Assembly (NCBI GenBank): GCA_902764875.1
Contig: CACWXP010000003.1
Span: 1 to 64,000, forward strand
DNA from: an uncultured Eubacteriales bacterium
GTDB lineage: Bacteria; Bacillota; Clostridia; Christensenellales; Aristaeellaceae
Length of the DNA: 64,000 nt
Reading direction: 5' to 3'
This document shows, piece after piece, positions 1-7,733 of the stretch. How positions within the stretch are numbered: the stretch's first letter is position 1; each line of letters opens with the position of its first letter. A program made the position numbers and the translations under genes. The notes under the pieces were generated by a model that did no database searches, had not been told where the DNA came from, and worked only from the letters and a program-made list of their open reading frames with translations.

Positions 1-226
1 AGTATTGACTCTGTTTTGAATTATTTCTGTGGATTTCATTGAAATACTTCGTTTTTCTTGCACAGAACATCAACGAAAAAAAGGGGAACCCACTAGAAAA
101 GCAGGTTCCTCAAGCATTTACTCACTGGTGATCTCGCTGAACTCCCCGGAAACCCATCCGACCTGGCTTCCGTTTTGCTTCCGAACTGGCCGTCTACCTC
201 AATGGCGGCACCCAGCTGAAGCCCTG
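1..226. other. Edge region with no recognisable gene
   Basis: I see no convincing coding frame, RNA gene or promoter here. The plus-strand frame that crosses it is antisense to the small minus-strand frame next to it and looks like chance. The gene context lies beyond the window edge. Confidence 0.4.
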
Positions 227-427
227 CTATTCCACGGCGTAAACATTGCCGATGTAATACCCGGCATGACCGTCCTTGTACAGCGCCAGACCGGGGATCT
301 CCGGCAGGGTGTCGATGTGAACGGTATGCCGGACAGACACACTTCCTATGAGATAACGAACAGAGATAAGTCCGGATTTTTCATTCAGATACGTTCCCTG
401 TTTGCGCAAAGCCCTGACTAACACCAA
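227..427 (-). CDS. Small unrecognised ORF, possibly a 3' gene remnant
   Basis: This 66-residue frame starts at TTG directly after an in-frame TGA and has no clear ribosome site. The protein has alternating hydrophobic residues and ends with GYYIGNVYAVE, which looks like real beta-strand sequence rather than random translation. It lies downstream of the sirtuin terminator in the same direction. I do not recognise the family. The best reading is the C-terminal part of a gene whose front was lost, but a short intact gene cannot be excluded. Confidence 0.25.
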   Translation of the reverse strand: MVLVRALRKQGTYLNEKSGLISVRYLIGSVSVRHTVHIDTLPEIPGLALYKDGHAGYYIGNVYAVE

Positions 428-507
428 TCAAACAGAAGGATAAAATTTTTAGAATGCGATGGAAATCCACCATCATTTATGGTAAGACTGGTTTGGCAAC
501 CGGGAAA

Positions 508-540
508 ATAAAAAAGACTTTGCCCGAAAGCAAAGCCTTA
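508..540 (-). terminator. Rho-independent terminator of the sirtuin-macrodomain operon
   Basis: Read on the minus strand, GGCTTTGC, a short loop and GCAAAGTC form a stem that is followed by TCTTTTTTATTTT. It sits about 20 bases after the sirtuin stop codon and closes the operon that starts near 3,450. Confidence 0.75.
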
Positions 541-555
541 AAAGTGTTTTATTCG

Positions 556-1548
556 CTATTCACCAATGAACTCCAGCAAGGCACCTGTGTCTCCATCGAT
601 GCAGATGCTGCGCGCTTTAATCTGCTTCGGACAGTAAGCCTCATCATAATTCAGGCAGCAGTAAACCGCCTTCGGATTGTCGTCCGTCATCTGCCAGAAG
701 GGATATTTGATGATCACCGGCGTGTTGCTGCCGACCCCGATTTCCAGATACAGCACATTCTGTCCCTGATGCTGCCGGAGGTAATCCGCATAGGCAGCGG
801 ATGCTCGGTGCCAGCCTTCGTCCTCCACAAAGGAATCATCCGACCGCAGATTGGGCATCACTTTGCGCCCGTCTTCCGGGCTGCGAGGAATCAATGCAGT
901 TGGAATACGCAAAGCGACTTTCCTGTCTTCCGGCATTACAAACGAGCCGTCTGTATTCTTCACAAAGCCCTGTGCGGCCATGGCCTGCATGACCCATGCT
1001 TCGTTGTCCCAGGTCTTCTGCACAGTCGGGCGCTGATTCTGGAAGAGACCATAGTCACCTTGGGTATAGAACAGGCGCTTCTTGTCAAAGCCCGCCTTCT
1101 GGAACATGTGATCCACGTTGGTGGTGATCACAAAATAGTCCTTGTCAGCCATAAGCTGAAGAAGGTTCTCGTAGACAGGCTTCGGCGCTTTCGCGTATCG
1201 GTTGCAGTAGATATGCCTGCTCCACCAGGCCCAATATGTCTCCTCATCCGGGAAGGGGTAGAAGCCGCCGGAATACATGTCCTTAATCCCGAAGCGCTCC
1301 GCGAAGTCCGAGAACCAGTACCGGAAGCGTTCACCGCTGTAGACAAAGCCCGCCGAGGTAGACAATCCGGCTCCCGCGCCGATGATGATGGCGTCCGCGG
1401 TCTTCAGCTCCGTCTTCAAGCGATCAATCTGTTCCGCTCGGGTGCCGATACCAAGAGACAAGCCGTCCCGGAAGTTGCGCACTCCATCCAGGCCTTTTTG
1501 AATGGTTTCCAGATAGACGTTGGGCCGTTTATCGCAATTCCTGCTCAT
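556..1548 (-). CDS. Class M sirtuin (SirTM), NAD-dependent protein ADP-ribosyltransferase
   Basis: The Rossmann motif GAGAGLSTSAG lies near residues 57-67 and the NAD-site motif TTNVDHMF near 142-149. SirTM proteins use an Asn, an Asp two residues on and a Gln 17 residues after that Asp as catalytic residues. Here N144, D146 and Q163 keep exactly that spacing, while the catalytic His and zinc Cys pairs of ordinary sirtuins are absent. The start was set at the ATG at 1,548, preceded by AAGGACGAGG and overlapping the macrodomain stop by 20 bases; an upstream ATG at 1,578 is possible. SirTM is known to ADP-ribosylate a lipoylated GcvH-like carrier. No such carrier or lipoate ligase is encoded nearby, so its target here is unknown. 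Length about 330 residues. Confidence 0.88.
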   Translation of the reverse strand: MSRNCDKRPNVYLETIQKGLDGVRNFRDGLSLGIGTRAEQIDRLKTELKTADAIIIGAGAGLSTSAGFVYSGERFRYWFSDFAERFGIKDMYSGGFYPFPDEETYWAWWSRHIYCNRYAKAPKPVYENLLQLMADKDYFVITTNVDHMFQKAGFDKKRLFYTQGDYGLFQNQRPTVQKTWDNEAWVMQAMAAQGFVKNTDGSFVMPEDRKVALRIPTALIPRSPEDGRKVMPNLRSDDSFVEDEGWHRASAAYADYLRQHQGQNVLYLEIGVGSNTPVIIKYPFWQMTDDNPKAVYCCLNYDEAYCPKQIKARSICIDGDTGALLEFIGE

Positions 1549-2335
1549 AGTATTCTTTATCCTCGTCCTTGAAAACATTGAAGATCACCCGATCAATGAC
1601 ACCTGGATGCATGGTCATCCAGTCTCTTACGGTTTTCACGGCAATTTCAGCCGCCCGCCGACCCGGAAAACGGAAGACTCCTGTGGAAATACAGCAGAAG
1701 GCCACGCTTTTCAGTCCGTTCTCCAGGCACATGTCCAACGCGTTCGTGTAGCAGTCAGCCAGCGCCTTTTCCAGCGCCGGTGTCAGTCCGCTCTCGACGA
1801 TCGGCCCGACGATATGAATCACCTTTTTTGCGGGTAGATTATAGGCATCCGTCAGCATCGGGACAGCTGTCGGCTGCTCATAATCCGGCCCATATCGCCG
1901 CCGCAGTTCTTCCATCTGCCGGCTGCAGGCAGCACGGAGCTGGATGCCCGCAAAGGAGTGGATACAGTTGTCAATGCAGGTGTGCATGGGCACGAAGCAT
2001 CCGAGCATCTGAGAATTGGCGGCGTTGACGATGGCGTCCACTGCAAGTCTGGTAATGTCGCCCTGCCAGATGGAGAACCCGTCACGGAGCACCGGAATAT
2101 CGTCCGGCGTAACGATTCCTTTTTCTCTTGCGCGGTCCTGCAGGTAATCATCCTGCACTTGCAGCACGTTATCCGGCATCTGGCCCGGCATGCGGATGTT
2201 CATCAGGGAGCGGAGAACGCGCCGCTTGCCGTCGGTGTCTTTGGGTGTGACCAGACCTTTATATTCATCGGAATCGGCTTTGAAGGTTTCCACCAGGAAG
2301 TTCAGCCGCTGATCCTGCGTCATTATTTTATCCAT
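1529..2335 (-). CDS. Zinc-dependent macrodomain, protein-ADP-ribose hydrolase
   Basis: This 268-residue protein has the macrodomain core VDAIVNAANS followed by the insert GCFVPMHTCIDNCIHSFAG, whose Cys and His residues mark the zinc-binding macrodomains paired with SirTM. The phosphate-loop segment CISTGVFRFP lies near residue 213. The enzyme removes mono-ADP-ribose placed by the neighbouring sirtuin. It starts at an ATG with AGAGG nine bases upstream, inside the end of the decayed PPOX gene. The coding region overlaps the sirtuin start, which suggests translational coupling. In staphylococci and streptococci this pair is linked to oxidative stress and lipoylation; only the pair itself is kept here. 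Confidence 0.9.
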   Translation of the reverse strand: MDKIMTQDQRLNFLVETFKADSDEYKGLVTPKDTDGKRRVLRSLMNIRMPGQMPDNVLQVQDDYLQDRAREKGIVTPDDIPVLRDGFSIWQGDITRLAVDAIVNAANSQMLGCFVPMHTCIDNCIHSFAGIQLRAACSRQMEELRRRYGPDYEQPTAVPMLTDAYNLPAKKVIHIVGPIVESGLTPALEKALADCYTNALDMCLENGLKSVAFCCISTGVFRFPGRRAAEIAVKTVRDWMTMHPGVIDRVIFNVFKDEDKEYYEQELR

Positions 2336-2341
2336 TTTGTC

Positions 2342-2549
2342 TTACCTCTTCTGTACCGCTCCGACCGGACAAGCCTTCATACAGTTGCCACAGTGCAGGC
2401 AATGCGCCTGCTCGATGCAACAGGCTGTGATCATCGCTGTCCATCATGTCGATGGCAGCGGTGACTGGAAGGCCCTCATCATCCACCGTTGCCACGATGG
2501 TCGTGTGGATTTCGGTCACGATATACGCCAGATAATCTTTCGCTTCCAT
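2342..2549 (-). pseudogene. Internally deleted PPOX-type flavin protein with C-terminal 4Fe-4S motif
   Basis: The reading frame opens with MEAKDYLAYIVTEIHTTIVATV and a PPOX-like N-terminus. After about 40 codons, near the GATGATCAC at 2,440, it joins another frame that encodes CLHCGNCMKACPVGAVQKR and a stop. That tail is a textbook ferredoxin-type cluster site. Family members of this kind are normally well over 150 residues, so the flavin-binding core has been removed and the frame broken. Read from the first ATG the product is a 73-residue nonsense fusion. The ribosome site AAGGAG is intact. It sits between the SnoaL-like gene and the macrodomain and is probably still transcribed. Confidence 0.7.
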
Positions 2550-2565
2550 GTGCGCTCCTTTGAAA

Positions 2566-2596
2566 GAGGCTCCGATGTCATCTGCACCGGAGCCTC
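2566..2596 (-). terminator. Intercistronic hairpin, possible attenuator
   Basis: On the minus strand GAGGCTCCG pairs perfectly with CGGAGCCTC across a 13-base loop and is followed by TTTC. It lies between the SnoaL-like stop and the PPOX relic and could reduce read-through into the macrodomain-sirtuin genes or protect the upstream mRNA end. Confidence 0.45.
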
Positions 2597-2613
2597 CTCA
2601 ATTACCTTTGCAA

Positions 2614-3384
2614 TCAGAACTTTCCGTTCTGGTTCTGCCAGGTTTCCTTTGCGGCCAGCGTCTCCATGACGTCCCAGTGCTCCGCGATAAATCCGTTTTC
2701 CACACGGAACAGATCGTAGTAGGTGGTCGGCACGCCGCCGAAGGAGCCTTCGCTGCAGGCAAGCGCGTAGTCACCGTCAGCAAGCACCATGTGCGTCTTG
2801 TCGTAAACCATGGAAATGCCCTGCTTCGCCATGGCCGCAAGCGCCGCACCAAGGCCCGAGAGTCCGTCAGCAATGGAGATGTTATGCTGAATGTACCGAT
2901 CGCCATCGTAGTAGGAAGTCAGCTTATCAGGGTTTTCCCCACGAAGCACGTCTCCCACAAAGCCCGCAACAATGCGGCGGGTCTCTTCCTTGTCAACGTC
3001 CCGCTTCTCAAGCGTGCCGTCGATCTGGGTGTGGCCGGATGGGTTGGGAGCAGCCTTCGCTGCCAGATTGTCCCAGTGCTCCGCGATCTTGCCGTCGGCA
3101 TCGAAGCGGAAGATGTCAAAGGCCACCTGCTCACCGGCCCCGGCAAAGTTGTACACGGTCTGCAGGAACACCTTGTCGCCGTCCTCGAAGGCGCGAATGT
3201 TCTGAACAGTGGTTTTCACAGGCGCAGAAGCCAGCCAAGCAACGCTGCCGACAAAAGCATCCCGGCCTGTGCCGTAGGCGAGGTTGTGCTGGATATAACC
3301 TTCTGCCAGCAGGGAGGCGGCTTTTTCAGTGTCTCCGGTTGCGAAGGTGTTGATGAGGGCGAGAGCCTTTTCGATGTTTGTCAT
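2614..3384 (-). CDS. Tandem SnoaL/NTF2-like domain protein
   Basis: The 256 residues divide into two SnoaL-like halves. Each has the pattern of a helix, YIQHN, a strand region and an ending like FRFDADGKIAEHWD or FRVENGFIAEHWD. The repeated YIQHN and EHWD motifs show an internal duplication. Such cone-shaped folds act as small-molecule isomerases, hydrolases or unknown binding proteins. The substrate cannot be inferred. The ATG follows AGGAGGAATCC. It is the first gene after a strong promoter at 3,445-3,473 and probably leads the operon that ends with the sirtuin. Confidence 0.82.
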   Translation of the reverse strand: MTNIEKALALINTFATGDTEKAASLLAEGYIQHNLAYGTGRDAFVGSVAWLASAPVKTTVQNIRAFEDGDKVFLQTVYNFAGAGEQVAFDIFRFDADGKIAEHWDNLAAKAAPNPSGHTQIDGTLEKRDVDKEETRRIVAGFVGDVLRGENPDKLTSYYDGDRYIQHNISIADGLSGLGAALAAMAKQGISMVYDKTHMVLADGDYALACSEGSFGGVPTTYYDLFRVENGFIAEHWDVMETLAAKETWQNQNGKF

Positions 3385-3444
3385 GGTGGATTCCTCCTGA
3401 TCAATTGATAAGATGTAACCTTGGCAGTTTCATCTGACAAGAGG

Positions 3445-3473
3445 ATAATAACACATCAAAGGTGTAATGTCAA
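3445..3473 (-). promoter_or_regulatory. Sigma-A type promoter for the SnoaL-macrodomain-sirtuin operon
   Basis: On the minus strand TTGACA at 3,473-3,468 is followed after 17 bases by TATTAT at 3,450-3,445. The sequence GTTGTAAC just upstream of the -35 box might be part of an operator; this is only suggestive. Confidence 0.7.
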
Positions 3474-3505
3474 TAGTTACAACGTAAATTTTCAAACTTG
3501 CTGCC

Positions 3506-4384
3506 TTACGATGTAAAACTGACCTGCAAATGCTTCAGGAAACGATCGGCAATCGGCGAGAAGGTCTGATATTTTTTCCAGATCAGAAACAGCTGATTCT
3601 CAAGCCTCGGCGACAGTGGTCGGAACTCCAGCCCGGAATCTGCCGATGTATCGATCAAGTGTTCAAAGGTCAGCAGATAGCCAAGCCCTTCCCGCGCAAA
3701 CAGGGAACCATTGTAGGACAAGCGGAACGACCCTTCCATATGCAGATCATGGATGCGTTCTCCGCACCATCTGGGGATATCGTTTTGCCAGCTCTGCTCT
3801 GAACAGAACAGCGGGAGACCGACAAGATCATCCACCGTTATGGCTTCCTTATGCGCCAGTGGATCATCTGCAGGAAAAACCAGTCCCCATACATCAGCCT
3901 GCGGAAATACCAAATAATCGTATTTGACTGTATCCGGCCTTTCCGCCAGCACGGCGAAATCCAGCAATCCCATGTCCAGTTTCTCCGTCACCTGCTCGGT
4001 ATCACCGCTGGTGATGTGATAATGAAGCTCCGAATATTGCTGCCTGAATTCCTTGATAGCCCGCGCCAGTATCCGGATCTGGTAGGATTCAGCCATTCCA
4101 AGGTAAATATCGCCTCCGGTGATGTCATCCAGCGTCACAAACTCCTGCGTGATCTTATCCGCCATGCCGACCAGGTCTTCCGCTCGATTGCGCAGCAGCA
4201 CACCTTCCGCCGTAAGCCGAATTGAAAAGCTGTGCCGGGTGAACAGCTTTTTGTCCAGTTCATCTTCCAGCGCTTTCAGTGCCTTCGATAATGTAGGCTG
4301 GGTCACGTGCAGCTGTTCTGCTGCCCGGGTCATGTTTTCCTCCCGCGCAACAGCCAGAAAATAGCGCAGCGTTCTGATCTCCAT
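3506..4384 (-). CDS. LysR family transcriptional regulator
   Basis: The N-terminus MEIRTLRYFLAVA with AAEQLHVTQPTLSKALKALE is a typical LysR winged helix-turn-helix (residues 1-60). The remainder is a substrate-binding-like effector domain, total 292 residues. The start was chosen at 4,384 because AAGGAGGGG lies directly upstream; earlier in-frame ATGs lack a ribosome site. It is divergent from the small gene at 4,507. LysR proteins usually control the divergent neighbour from the shared gap, so it likely regulates the hydrolase/reductase cluster to its right. The inducer is unknown. Confidence 0.92.
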   Translation of the reverse strand: MEIRTLRYFLAVAREENMTRAAEQLHVTQPTLSKALKALEDELDKKLFTRHSFSIRLTAEGVLLRNRAEDLVGMADKITQEFVTLDDITGGDIYLGMAESYQIRILARAIKEFRQQYSELHYHITSGDTEQVTEKLDMGLLDFAVLAERPDTVKYDYLVFPQADVWGLVFPADDPLAHKEAITVDDLVGLPLFCSEQSWQNDIPRWCGERIHDLHMEGSFRLSYNGSLFAREGLGYLLTFEHLIDTSADSGLEFRPLSPRLENQLFLIWKKYQTFSPIADRFLKHLQVSFTS

Positions 4385-4506
4385 CTTGCCCCTCCTTGAA
4401 ATTCCAGAATGGAATATCATGATATTCATTATAACCATTAGCACGAAATCTGGCAAGATGCTATCATATCATTGTCCTGAGGGACAGAACTGAGGCGGAG
4501 GAAACA

Positions 4507-4725
4507 ATGCAAGCAGAAACTGCAAGGCAGTGTATGACCGACATCGGGCTGAGCATGGAGAACGCAGATTACGTGACAGCGCTCCTGCATGCTGGCCGCA
4601 GAGACGAAGCCCGGAAAAAGCTGAGGGTGATTCGTTGCGAAATGATGGACGAGCTGCACAACTACCAGAGGAAAGTGGATCAGCTGGACTGGCTCATCCG
4701 CGAAACGGAGAAAGGAACAAAGTGA
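4507..4725 (+). CDS. Small conserved-looking helical protein of unknown function
   Basis: The 72-residue product is predicted to be all helical, with many Glu, Arg and Lys residues and no membrane segment or Cys motif. GGAGG lies nine bases before the ATG. It is the first gene of the cluster that runs away from the LysR gene and precedes the hydrolase. I do not recognise a named family. Confidence 0.6.
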   Translation: MQAETARQCMTDIGLSMENADYVTALLHAGRRDEARKKLRVIRCEMMDELHNYQRKVDQLDWLIRETEKGTK

Positions 4726-4806
4726 ACGGAAGGAAAAGATTATGATGAAGACAGAAAGCTGGTACTGACGCAGGAATGGGACAAGACTTTCCCCAAGAGC
4801 GAAAAA

Positions 4807-5700
4807 GTGGATCATTGCAAGGTGACTTTTGTAAACCGTTATGGCATCACCCTGGCGGCGGATATGTATCTGTCCAAAAAAGCAGAGGGAAAACTGCCCG
4901 CCATCGCCGTGTGCGGCCCCTTTGGCGCGGTGAAGGAGCAGTGCTCCGGCCTGTATGCCCAGACGATGGCGGAACGGGGTTTTCTGACGATTGCCTTCGA
5001 TCCCTCCTTTACTGGTGAGAGCGGCGGTCAGCCCCGGTATATGGCATCTCCTGATATCAATACGGAGGATTTCCAGGCGGCGGTGGATTTCCTGTCTCTG
5101 CACGACAGAGTTGATCCGGAGCGTATTGGTATCATCGGCATCTGTGGTTGGGGTGGTCTCTCGCTGAACACAGCGGCGATCGATACCCGTGTGAAGGCCA
5201 CTGCTGCCATGACCATGTACGATATGAGCCGCGTCAATGCCAACGGCTACTTTGACGCCATGGATGAGGATGCCAGATATGCCGCCCGCCAGGCACTGAA
5301 CGCTCAGCGTATCGTGGATTACCGCAACGGAAGCTATGAGCTTGGCGGCGGTGTAGTGGATCCGCTGCCGGAGGACGCGCCCTTCTTCGTGAAGGACTAT
5401 TATGCTTATTACAAAACGCCCCGCGGCTATCATCCCCGCAGCCTCAACTCAAACGGCGGATGGAACAAGATTGGCTGCATGTCTTTTATGAACATGCCGC
5501 AGCTCACTTATACCCATGAGATTCGGAATGCGGTTCTGATCGTGCATGGCGACAAGGCCCACTCCTGCTATTTCAGCCGTGACGCCTACGCTGCTATGGT
5601 GAAGGACAGCAAGTATAGCGATAACAAGGAACTGATGATCATTCCCGGCGCGGTACATACGGATCTGTATGATCAGGTGTTTAGAGAGTATTTGAAATGA
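4807..5700 (+). CDS. Alpha/beta hydrolase of the dienelactone hydrolase type, start region probably frameshifted
   Basis: The 297 residues carry the nucleophile elbow GICGWGG, where Cys replaces the usual Ser as in dienelactone hydrolases. They also have VHGDKAHS (acid) and PGAVHTD (His). The frame continues upstream of this GTG with KLVLTQEWDKTFPKSEK, which looks like the true N-terminus, back to a TGA at 4,723. The only ATG with a ribosome site (GGAAGG before 4,742) is in the wrong frame and meets a stop after eight codons. One lost base near ATGATGAAG explains this. Translation may restart at GTG, or the gene may be inactive. Its substrate is unknown. Confidence 0.75.
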   Translation: MDHCKVTFVNRYGITLAADMYLSKKAEGKLPAIAVCGPFGAVKEQCSGLYAQTMAERGFLTIAFDPSFTGESGGQPRYMASPDINTEDFQAAVDFLSLHDRVDPERIGIIGICGWGGLSLNTAAIDTRVKATAAMTMYDMSRVNANGYFDAMDEDARYAARQALNAQRIVDYRNGSYELGGGVVDPLPEDAPFFVKDYYAYYKTPRGYHPRSLNSNGGWNKIGCMSFMNMPQLTYTHEIRNAVLIVHGDKAHSCYFSRDAYAAMVKDSKYSDNKELMIIPGAVHTDLYDQVFREYLK

Positions 5701-5780
5701 GAGTTCTGATTCTGAACGGCAGTCCCCGTCCGAATGGCAATACAAAACAGATGATCAGAAGGTTCGGAGCGTCACTCTGA
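5697..5780 (+). pseudogene. N-terminal stub of a flavodoxin-like NADPH-dependent FMN reductase
   Basis: The ATG overlaps the hydrolase stop as ATGA. The peptide MRVLILNGSPRPNGNTKQMI is the diagnostic FMN phosphate-binding start of this family, but a stop follows after 27 residues instead of about 180. The gene was cut by a deletion that left its translational coupling signal. It once formed part of the same operon. Confidence 0.75.
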
Positions 5781-5808
5781 TCTCTTATGAAGGCGGTGAA
5801 AATCTCGA

Positions 5809-6789
5809 ATGATGAAAAGGCTTTGCTTTTTCCTGCTGTGTGCTGTTCTTGTCATTACAGCGTCATGCGGGGTCGCTGAAACCTCAGACATAACGCCGCA
5901 GGATGCGGACAATCGGCAAACTGGTATCGAAATGGGTGCGAATCAGGGGGCAGCACAGGTGGGCGTATTTGATTTTGAAAACAGAACCGTATTGCTGAAC
6001 AGCGGCTGCACGATGCCCATCATGGGACTCGGCACCTATGCGCTGGATCACGACACCTGCGTGAACTCCGTGAAAGCGCTGATCGCAAACGGCGGCAGGC
6101 TCATCGACACAGCCTACATGTACGGCAACGAGGAAGCCGTCGGCGAAGGCGTCCGCCTCGCCATGGCTGAATACGGCGTTCCCCGGGAGGAGATCTTTGT
6201 TATCACCAAGATCTACCCCAGCCAGTTCAGCGATCCGGAGGCGGCCATCGAGATGGCGCTGGAAAAGCTGGATATCGGCTATATCGATATGATGCTCCTG
6301 CATCATCCCGGCAGCAATGACGTGAATGCTTATCTGACCATGGAAAAGTACGTCGCAGCGGGCAAAATCCGCTCCCTGGGTCTGTCCAACTGGTACATTA
6401 AGGAGCTGACGGATTTCCTTCCGCAGGTGAATATCATGCCCTCTCTGGTGCAAAACGAGATTCATCCCTATTATCAGGAGCAGGAGGTCGTGCCTTTCAT
6501 TCAGGAGAAAGGCATTGTGGTGCAGTGCTGGTATCCCCTGGGCGGACGGGGCTATACAAAGCAGCTGCTGACGGATGAAACGATCACTGCCATCGCCAGC
6601 GCACACGGCGTATCAGCTGCGCAGGTCATCCTGCGCTGGGACTTGCAACGCGGTATCGTGGTGATTCCCGGTTCGTCCAATCCGGATCATATACGGGAGA
6701 ACCTCAACCTGTTCAGCTTCGAGCTGACATCGGAAGAAATGGAACAGATCGCCGCGCTTGATCGTGATGAAAAACATGACTGGTATTGA
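5809..6789 (+). CDS. Aldo/keto reductase with N-terminal export signal
   Basis: Residues 1-22 form a charged start plus hydrophobic stretch ending in VITASCGVAE, a signal sequence and plausible weak lipobox. A low-complexity linker follows. The aldo/keto reductase barrel begins near residue 58. The catalytic tetrad is visible: Asp and Tyr in DTAYMYGNE, Lys in VITKIYPS and His in LLHHPGSN. The C-terminus has the NADP-binding GSSNPDHIREN. Most family members are cytoplasmic and lack a signal, so an exported enzyme is odd because NADPH is not normally available outside. It is the last gene of the LysR-linked cluster. Confidence 0.88.
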   Translation: MMKRLCFFLLCAVLVITASCGVAETSDITPQDADNRQTGIEMGANQGAAQVGVFDFENRTVLLNSGCTMPIMGLGTYALDHDTCVNSVKALIANGGRLIDTAYMYGNEEAVGEGVRLAMAEYGVPREEIFVITKIYPSQFSDPEAAIEMALEKLDIGYIDMMLLHHPGSNDVNAYLTMEKYVAAGKIRSLGLSNWYIKELTDFLPQVNIMPSLVQNEIHPYYQEQEVVPFIQEKGIVVQCWYPLGGRGYTKQLLTDETITAIASAHGVSAAQVILRWDLQRGIVVIPGSSNPDHIRENLNLFSFELTSEEMEQIAALDRDEKHDWY

Positions 6790-6809
6790 TTTTTACAGGA
6801 CACAAAAAG

Positions 6810-6853
6810 CAAGGCCTGCAGTCTGGCTCTTTCGAGTCGAATTGCGGGCCTTG
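6810..6853. terminator. Bidirectional terminator between the reductase and TetR genes
   Basis: CAAGGCC and GGCCTTG form a stem extended by TGCA/TGCG, with GTTTTATTT after it on the plus strand and a run of A before it that gives T on the minus strand. The two genes converge here. Confidence 0.65.
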
Positions 6854-6855
6854 TT

Positions 6856-7380
6856 TTATTTGTCAAAGAATAATCCCTTCAGACTCTCTGGCATGGAGTT
6901 GAACATCATCGTCACAATTGTTTCCGCAGGCGTGATGTTATCGTTCATCAGCCACTCCCGCGTCATGCCGACTGTGCCATAACAGTACAGACGGATGCTG
7001 AATTTTGCCTGGGCATCAAGCGCTCCGCCTGTTCTTTCCATCGCGATCTCTGAATAGCGCTTTACAAAGTATTCGTGCATATACGCCCACATGGGGCTTT
7101 GGGAATTGTCCTCATAGGCGCGCTTGAAATAGACATAATCCTGCCGCATGCTGTTCATTGCTTTTGCGGCTGATTCCACAGAAAGCACATCCGTCTGCAT
7201 CGCCTGCTGGCAGAAGATCCAGGCCATCAGGTCATACTTATCCTTGAAGTGGTAGTAGAAGGTGGGCCGTTCAAGCTCCGCCTCTTTACAGATATCCGTG
7301 ACGAATATCTTTGCCAGCGGCTTCCTCACCAGGAGCCGCTTCATCGCCTCCGCGATCCAGATTTTTGTCCGCTCCGCCAT
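6856..7380 (-). CDS. TetR/AcrR family transcriptional regulator
   Basis: Residues 1-50 give a TetR helix-turn-helix, with ITEA-like FVTDICKEAELERPTFYYHFKDKYDLM as the recognition part. The C-terminal part resembles the TetR_C_8 ligand domain. The length of 174 residues fits the short DhaS-like group. GAGGGAG lies before the ATG. The divergent partner at 7,513 is a nitroreductase stub, so its original target may be gone. Confidence 0.88.
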   Translation of the reverse strand: MAERTKIWIAEAMKRLLVRKPLAKIFVTDICKEAELERPTFYYHFKDKYDLMAWIFCQQAMQTDVLSVESAAKAMNSMRQDYVYFKRAYEDNSQSPMWAYMHEYFVKRYSEIAMERTGGALDAQAKFSIRLYCYGTVGMTREWLMNDNITPAETIVTMMFNSMPESLKGLFFDK

Positions 7381-7512
7381 TTTCGCTCCCTCTTTTCATA
7401 CATAAAAGCATATCTGTAAGAAATGCTGTCACTATTTTACTTCTGTATGTGGAATTTTGCAAGCACAGCCTGTAAAATAACCTTGCAAACGATGAAACGG
7501 AGGTATGCGGCA

Positions 7513-7665
7513 ATGGATTTTCTGGAACTGGCAAAACAGCGTTACTCGGAACGGTTCTTTGACAGCTGCCCGGTGGAACAGGAAAAGCTGGACAGGATTC
7601 TGGAAGCGGGCCGGATCGTGCCCACCGCCTGCAATTACCAGCCCCAGCACTGGGAGAATATATGA
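7513..7665 (+). pseudogene. Truncated nitroreductase (N-terminal fragment)
   Basis: MDFLELAKQRYSERFFDS and EKLDRILEAGRIVPTACNYQPQ are the start of an FMN-dependent nitroreductase, including the Arg-Ser flavin contact. The frame stops after about 50 residues where about 180 are expected. GGAGG precedes the ATG at 7,513. It is divergent from TetR. The loss probably occurred when the arabinan locus or another fragment was joined at this point. Confidence 0.75.
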
Positions 7666-7733
7666 GCGTTTATTCCTGGGCCAGCATCACCGAGGGTTAC
7701 CTGGCCTGGAAGTTTTTCGACGGCGAATTATAA
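7662..7733 (+). pseudogene. Short orphan coding fragment
   Basis: A 23-residue frame, MSVYSWASITEGYLAWKFF and a short end, starts inside the nitroreductase stub tail and overlaps the GH43 stop by six bases. The peptide is rich in aromatic residues and looks like the C-terminus of a larger protein. I cannot assign it. It marks the second half of a deletion junction. Confidence 0.25.

Noticed and set aside
454..1572. Long plus-strand frame of 372 codons
   Set aside because: It is antisense to the sirtuin gene, which has clear catalytic motifs. The plus frame shows no family pattern.
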